A stretch of 36,973 bases of DNA. It comes from an uncultured Lachnoclostridium sp. (GTDB lineage Bacteria > Bacillota > Clostridia > Lachnospirales > Lachnospiraceae). Made by a program: the position numbers and the translations under genes. The notes beneath the pieces were generated by a model, which was given only the letters and a program-made list of their open reading frames with translations, was not told the DNA's origin and searched no databases. Location: assembly GCA_946402335.1 (NCBI GenBank), contig CAMIWE010000019.1:1-36973 (forward strand), read 5' to 3'. Below, one piece after another: positions 32,540 through 36,973 of this stretch. The first letter of the stretch is position 1, and each line of letters begins with the position of its first letter.

Positions 32540-34756
32540 TCAGCGGATCAGCCGGTTTCCGATTGCACACAGGCGGTACCGCTTCGGGCTTTGTGTGCGG
32601 AATTCCCTAAGGAGCGCTTTGTTGCCGGTCTTCATCGAGGAAACGAGGGGACCGATGTCGTCGGGCTTTCCGTAAAGATACTGCTCATAGGCGGGAAGCC
32701 ACGCGACGGAACGCTTCGGAAGCGAAGCGGCGATGCGGTCATGGTATTCGGCCAGCGTTTCCTCCTTCTTCATGGAAAGGCCGAGATACGAGAGAAGCCG
32801 CTGGTTTCTTCGATACAGGACGGGAATCTTGTCCTCGTCGGAGAGCCGGTTGAAGCGGTGAAGCGTAATGATTCGGTCGGAAATCAATACGATTACGGTA
32901 AATACGATCAAAAACGCGACAGCGAAGCCCGTGAGCAGCAGAACCTGCCGGATCGGGAACGGCTTTGCTTCCGGTTCCTCGGTCGGGAGAACAAGCGGCG
33001 TCGGAGCGGAGGAGGTCGGGGACGGATTGTCCCAGACGCGGCCGCTTCGGTCCGAACTGGTCTCCCAGTACATATCGCGGTTGAAACCGGGCGTCACGTC
33101 GAACGGTATCCAGCCGATGTTTTCAAAATAGATCTCGCACCACGCATGGGCGTTGTCGGCGATGACATCAACCGAAGAGCGGTCGTTGACCGTAACGCTG
33201 AAGCCGTGCACATAACGGGCGGGAAGGCCCTCGGACCAGGCAAGAAGCGTCATGGAGGTGGCAAAGTGCGCACAATAGCCTCTGCGGACGGAAAGGAAAT
33301 AGTCAAGGAAGGACGACGCGTCCTTCACATAAGACGGAAACTGTCCGGGGGAGGCGGAATAGTCAAAACTGTTCAGCGCTTTTCCGATCATTAACATCCG
33401 TTCAAACGGTGTTTCCGCGCCTTCGGTGGCAGCAGCAACGAATTCCTTCGTGTAGTCGGAGAGCGTTACGGAATGGATGTACTGCGTGCAGATCCGGTCG
33501 CGGTATTCGAGAAAATGCTCATACGAGGAAGCGTATTTGGAAACATCCGCGCGGGATACCAGATGGGTCCAGTCGGCTTCCGTAACCGGCTCGGCGTTAT
33601 TTACGAAATCGGCGAACTCGGGATGCAGAAGGTTCACGCGGTAACCGCTGATCAGATACTGGTTGTTAACCCCTTTCTTCTTGTCGTAAAGAATGTTCGC
33701 GCCTTTTGCGGAAGCATTCAGCGCGGAAAGCGTCGTGCCGCGGACGGTGACCTTGTCCGGCACGAAAAGATGCCTCGTAGAGAAGTTCCGGTAGGTGACA
33801 CGGAGCTCTAACGGCTGCATATAATCGGAGAATTTGCGGACTTTCTCCATCGTTGCGCGTGTCTCCAGCGTATCGAATTCCAGTTCTCTGGTATCTTCTT
33901 TGATCGTATTTTCCCAGCGCATGTTCTTAAAGGTGTCGCAGGCTTCTCCGGCGAGGCGGAAAGAAACCGGGTTGCCCATGACCGGCTCAACGATCAGAAG
34001 AACCTTCCGGCTTTCGTTCACTTTATCGCCGCTGATCCGCGAACTTTCCGAAAAGCCGGGCTGATAGGACGTAAAGTCGTCGGATTTGCCGCCGGTCCAT
34101 TGCATGAAGCTGATACTCATGTTATTGACCATGTTCCACAGGTTCTTAACGATATTCCAGCCGTAAGGCGACTTCGAAACCGGGAACAGCAGGCATATGA
34201 ACAGCCAGGCGTATATAAACGGTGCGACAAATGTCAGGTGCAGCGCATGGTCCGTGCGTCCTTTCTTATGCCACATAACCTGGGTTTCGTCGGCGAGCAG
34301 AAGGACGAGAACGCACAGGAACAGCATTACGCAAAGCTTGGTCGTGTGATAGCCGAGGACCAGAAACGCCACAAGCGAGGCAATCACGCCGATCGCCGTC
34401 AGGTAACGAAATACCCGGAGCTTCTTACACAGAAAACCAATCAGGAAGCAGCCTGCGGAAATCGCGGGAATCAGCCATATATAGCGGTGCGTATAGAAGA
34501 AGTCTTTCTCGTGCATGAGAAAGCCGTATCCTGCGGGTACGCCGAGAAAAACGACGGTCGTTCCGATTGCGAGAAGCCGGTCTTTGCCTTTCAGATATAC
34601 GAGAAACGCACAGGCGGCGCAATACAGGATGGCATAGAAGCAGATCAGCTTCCCCGCGGACTCAAGGCCGATATCCGGATAGCAGAACAGAAGGATCCCA
34701 AGCGAGAGCGGGACAGCAAAGATACATTCATAGAGGTAGCGGCCGTATTTTCCCAT
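32540..34756 (-). CDS. Membrane transglutaminase-like protein (TgpA-type)
   Basis: A 738-residue protein with about seven N-terminal membrane segments (within 1-195), a large outer region, one more membrane segment (about 603-628) and a cytoplasmic tail resembling DUF4129. The transglutaminase core has Cys495 in RRGYCAHFATS, His537 in NAHAWCEIYF and Asp553 in PFDVTPGF, so the triad is complete. I chose ATG 34756 over GTG 34759: AGGAGG then stands seven bases away, and the start overlaps the DUF58 stop as TGATG. The order moxR, DUF58, transglutaminase is a recurring operon in many bacteria. Its role is unsettled; proposals include processing or assembly of envelope proteins or complexes. Confidence 0.92.
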   Translation of the reverse strand: MGKYGRYLYECIFAVPLSLGILLFCYPDIGLESAGKLICFYAILYCAACAFLVYLKGKDRLLAIGTTVVFLGVPAGYGFLMHEKDFFYTHRYIWLIPAISAGCFLIGFLCKKLRVFRYLTAIGVIASLVAFLVLGYHTTKLCVMLFLCVLVLLLADETQVMWHKKGRTDHALHLTFVAPFIYAWLFICLLFPVSKSPYGWNIVKNLWNMVNNMSISFMQWTGGKSDDFTSYQPGFSESSRISGDKVNESRKVLLIVEPVMGNPVSFRLAGEACDTFKNMRWENTIKEDTRELEFDTLETRATMEKVRKFSDYMQPLELRVTYRNFSTRHLFVPDKVTVRGTTLSALNASAKGANILYDKKKGVNNQYLISGYRVNLLHPEFADFVNNAEPVTEADWTHLVSRADVSKYASSYEHFLEYRDRICTQYIHSVTLSDYTKEFVAAATEGAETPFERMLMIGKALNSFDYSASPGQFPSYVKDASSFLDYFLSVRRGYCAHFATSMTLLAWSEGLPARYVHGFSVTVNDRSSVDVIADNAHAWCEIYFENIGWIPFDVTPGFNRDMYWETSSDRSGRVWDNPSPTSSAPTPLVLPTEEPEAKPFPIRQVLLLTGFAVAFLIVFTVIVLISDRIITLHRFNRLSDEDKIPVLYRRNQRLLSYLGLSMKKEETLAEYHDRIAASLPKRSVAWLPAYEQYLYGKPDDIGPLVSSMKTGNKALLREFRTQSPKRYRLCAIGNRLIR

Positions 34757-35919
34757 CACAGCACCTCCTCTAACTTCACATCCGGCGCAACGGCAACGAT
34801 TTCCGTACGCGGGAGGCTCAGACCGTCGGGAATTCCGACGGTTTCCCTGGAAACAAGATATACGACCACCGATACGCTGTTGGCGTTTAAAAGACGCACA
34901 AAGTCCTCGGAAGCGGCCGACCAGCGGGATAGGATCAGAAATACTGCCCGTCCGGAAAGAACGTCTTCCACGCCGCGAAGGGAATCAAACAGCAGCTTGT
35001 CCGTTGCATTCGGGAAGAAGGCAAGCTTCGCTAATAGTTCATAGTAGTTGGCAAAGGTAACGTTGTCGCTGATTCCGGTGGAAACCAGGGAATCGCTTCG
35101 GTGGTAGGCGCGGACCGGAATGCCCTGCAGAAGAAAGAACCGCGACAGGGCAAGGGCAATCTCAAGCATCCGGTTTTCGACGGGAAGATAGTCCGCCTGT
35201 ACGGAGGAATCGCGGCAGGTGCTCAGAAGGATACTGATATTCTGCTGCTCCTCGCCGGTTTCCAGGCGGGTCATCAGTTGCTGCGAACGGGCGGTAGCCT
35301 TCCAGTGGATGCGTCGCCGGTCATCGCCGGGGACATAATCCCTTACGGTCAGGTCCGGAACGGAATGCCCGGCAGGGTATTCACGGGAAAGGATACGCGA
35401 AAGGTTGATGCTTCGAAGCTCGTTTACGGAAACCGTCTGCGGATAGATGGACACCTCAAGCGGCTCCGGATTTTTGTAATGAATGCGGAACAGGCGGAGA
35501 AGATCCGTAATCTCGACGGATTTGATGCCGACCATGTAAGTGCCGCGGTAACGGCAGATCAGCGTCGTGTCTTTCGTGATTTCGTCCTCCGGGAGAAGTT
35601 CGTATTCTTCGCCGTCCTTCAGGTCGAGAACCGATGAAAAATCCGCATAGAAATGCACGCGGACAGAGGCAAATGCGAACCAGTCTTCGTTTTGCAGGGT
35701 GAAATAGTATGGAATTGCATGATTGCTTACAAAGGTCTTGCCCTCAAGCCGCTGATAGATGGAAAAGCGGAGCCGCACGGCGAGCAGATACCCGTAGGAC
35801 AGCAGGGGAATCAGCGTGACCATGATAAAATAGCCATACGTAACCGGCCCCCCGTAGAAAGAGATTCCAACCAGGGAGAGAATCCAGAGAAGGCATAGAA
35901 GGATTCGGTTTCGTTTCAA
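34756..35919 (-). CDS. DUF58 protein with two N-terminal membrane segments
   Basis: A 387-residue protein with membrane segments at about 6-20 and 26-47, then a beta-rich region, then the DUF58 core at about 183-225 (SVPDLTVRDYVPGDD, RRIHWKATAR, RLETGEE). The C-terminal half resembles a von Willebrand A-like fold. The start is TTG at 35919 (reading TTGAAACGA); AGGT eight bases upstream is only a fair ribosome site, and I see no in-frame ATG nearby. The stop overlaps the transglutaminase start. It is thought to work with the MoxR ATPase as an assembly or activation partner (family-level inference). A weak start codon suggests lower expression than moxR. Confidence 0.92.
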   Translation of the reverse strand: MKRNRILLCLLWILSLVGISFYGGPVTYGYFIMVTLIPLLSYGYLLAVRLRFSIYQRLEGKTFVSNHAIPYYFTLQNEDWFAFASVRVHFYADFSSVLDLKDGEEYELLPEDEITKDTTLICRYRGTYMVGIKSVEITDLLRLFRIHYKNPEPLEVSIYPQTVSVNELRSINLSRILSREYPAGHSVPDLTVRDYVPGDDRRRIHWKATARSQQLMTRLETGEEQQNISILLSTCRDSSVQADYLPVENRMLEIALALSRFFLLQGIPVRAYHRSDSLVSTGISDNVTFANYYELLAKLAFFPNATDKLLFDSLRGVEDVLSGRAVFLILSRWSAASEDFVRLLNANSVSVVVYLVSRETVGIPDGLSLPRTEIVAVAPDVKLEEVL

Positions 35920-35957
35920 AATGATACCTGCTTTCGAAGTAGAATCAACCCGAAAAA

Positions 35958-35969
35958 GCCGGAAACGGC
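35958..35969 (-). promoter_or_regulatory. Weak hairpin in the moxR-DUF58 gap
   Basis: On the minus strand GCCG-TTTC-CGGC is followed by TTTTTCGG. With only 4 bp it is at most a partial attenuator between moxR and the DUF58 gene. The rest of the 113-base gap holds nothing else that I can support. Confidence 0.25.
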
Positions 35970-36032
35970 ATGGTTTTACCGGGTCATGGAGTGCGGGTGA
36001 CGGTGTTCAGGGGGACATTGCCCGCCGAAAGG

Positions 36033-36953
36033 TCATTCCTTCGGAATCCTGGCCTTCCGGATGAGGGCGGTCAGGATGGAGTCCGCATTTTCCCCGCTGA
36101 TACGCGCATCGGCGGTCAGAAGGATACGGTGGTGAAGCACCGGGATCGCTACCGCCTTGACGTCGTCGGGCTTTAGGAAATCGCGTCCGGAAAGGAAGGC
36201 CATGGCCTGGGAAGCCCGCAGCAGGGCAAGGAGCGCACGGGGGCTTGCGCCGAGCAGAAGCTTAGATTCCTGTCTTGTCAGATCGATGATTTCCTGCAGA
36301 TAGCCGAGCACGCCCTCGCTGACATGCACCTCCGTCACCTGTTTGCGCATTTTAAGGATATCGTCGGCCGAGCAGACGGACTCGACGTCTTTAACATCCT
36401 TGCCGGAAAGGAAGTTCTGTGCCATGAGCAGTTCCTGCTCCTTTTGCGGGTAGCCGATGGAAAGCCGCATCATGAAACGGTCGAGCTGTGCTTCGGGAAG
36501 AGGATAGGTTCCGACAAATTCGATCGGGTTCTGGGTTGCGATGACCATGAACGGTTCCTGCAGCGGATAGCATGTTCCGTCAACCGTAACCTGTCCTTCG
36601 GCCATTGCCTCAAGAAGGCTCGACTGCGTCTTCGGCGAGGTACGGTTAATCTCGTCCGCAAGAAGAATCTGGTGCATAACAACGCCTTCGTGGTAGTCGA
36701 AGTTCGAGGATTTCATATTGTAAACAGTCATTCCGACCACATCGGACGGAAGCGTGTCGGGCGTGAACTGGATGCGGCCGAAGCTGCATTTGATGCTCTT
36801 CGCAAGCGTGCGCGCCAGGGTTGTCTTGCCGACGCCCGGCACATCCTCCAAAAGGACGTGGCCGCCGCCCAAGAGGCAGCAGAGGACGAGGTCGACAACC
36901 TCTTCTTTGCCGACGAAGACTTCGTTAATCTGTGCTTTCAGCTTCTGAATCAT
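36033..36953 (-). CDS. MoxR-family AAA+ ATPase
   Basis: A 306-residue AAA+ ATPase of the MoxR/RavA group. Walker A GVGKTT (40-45) lies in LLEDVPGVGKTTLARTLAKS. Walker B is LLADE (97-101) in LLADEINRTSPKTQSSLLEAM. Sensor 1 is Asn142 in ATQNPIE, and an arginine in EAQLDRF (159) fits the usual finger region. A C-terminal lid (about 225-306) with LLLGASPRALLALLRASQA completes the domain. Length is typical. AGGAGG (36959-36964) precedes the ATG. It is the first visible gene of the minus-strand moxR-DUF58-transglutaminase set; the promoter lies outside the window. Such ATPases act as chaperones that assemble or activate partner proteins with VWA-like domains, here probably the DUF58 protein. Confidence 0.96.
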   Translation of the reverse strand: MIQKLKAQINEVFVGKEEVVDLVLCCLLGGGHVLLEDVPGVGKTTLARTLAKSIKCSFGRIQFTPDTLPSDVVGMTVYNMKSSNFDYHEGVVMHQILLADEINRTSPKTQSSLLEAMAEGQVTVDGTCYPLQEPFMVIATQNPIEFVGTYPLPEAQLDRFMMRLSIGYPQKEQELLMAQNFLSGKDVKDVESVCSADDILKMRKQVTEVHVSEGVLGYLQEIIDLTRQESKLLLGASPRALLALLRASQAMAFLSGRDFLKPDDVKAVAIPVLHHRILLTADARISGENADSILTALIRKARIPKE

Positions 36954-36973
36954 AAGAGCCTCCTGTTATTTCC

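Noticed and set aside
32429-33394. Open frame of 321 codons on the plus strand opposite the transglutaminase gene
   Set aside because: It would start at the end of the exporter gene and run through a strong terminator. Its translation has no family features, while the opposite strand has a complete catalytic triad.
1-36973. CRISPR arrays, tRNA or rRNA genes, insertion sequences, phage or attachment sites
   Set aside because: I found no direct-repeat/spacer pattern, no tRNA cloverleaf or rRNA text, no transposase or integrase and no terminal inverted repeats. The only short exact tandem repeat seen is the 18-base pair at 25251-25286.

Overview
The window looks like a chromosomal segment of a Gram-positive anaerobe in Clostridia, most likely a Lachnospiraceae-like Bacillota. 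The grounds are inference from content: strong AGGAGG ribosome sites, a methionine T-box leader before metG, a YuaG/FloT-type flotillin, MarR with a heterodimeric ABC exporter, several ECF sigma/anti-sigma pairs, and secreted-protein modules common in gut Clostridia. I see no phage, IS, tRNA, rRNA or CRISPR array. Base composition looks even throughout.

Layout. (1) 1-2.4 kb, minus strand: the 5' part of an O-acetylhomoserine sulfhydrylase gene with a clear promoter, then a flotillin gene with its own promoter and terminator. (2) 2.6-12.8 kb, plus strand: a tight operon of PP2C phosphatase, transmembrane Ser/Thr kinase without PASTA repeats, a small single-pass membrane protein, and a 2,355-residue surface protein. 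The last has one carboxypeptidase-regulatory-like domain, then five ~240-residue double-module repeats, then further Ig-like modules and a C-terminal membrane anchor. (3) 12.77-15.2 kb: Met T-box riboswitch and metG; the -35 box of this promoter overlaps the stop codon of the giant gene. (4) 15.3-19.7 kb: MacB/FtsX-topology permease, an ABC ATPase with unusual Q-loop, signature and H-loop, and malQ, all overlapping or nearly so. (5) 19.7-24.2 kb: a convergent small membrane-protein gene, a secreted beta-helix protein, and an MBL-fold hydrolase. (6) 24.3-28.0 kb: two successive, unrelated ECF sigma/membrane anti-sigma-like pairs. (7) 28.0-32.4 kb: MarR with a double palindromic operator, followed by a two-gene asymmetric ABC exporter. 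(8) 32.5-36.95 kb, minus strand: moxR, DUF58 and transglutaminase genes as a translationally coupled set.

How they fit together. Much of the segment concerns the cell envelope: flotillin microdomains, kinase/phosphatase signalling tied to a giant surface protein, two ECF systems whose membrane partners have large outside domains, a MarR-controlled exporter, and the MoxR/DUF58/transglutaminase set. Methionine metabolism (metY, metG) and glucan metabolism (malQ) are interspersed. The best candidate for an undescribed system is the phosphatase-kinase-172-residue membrane protein-giant surface protein operon facing the flotillin gene. The second is the permease plus degenerate ABC ATPase.
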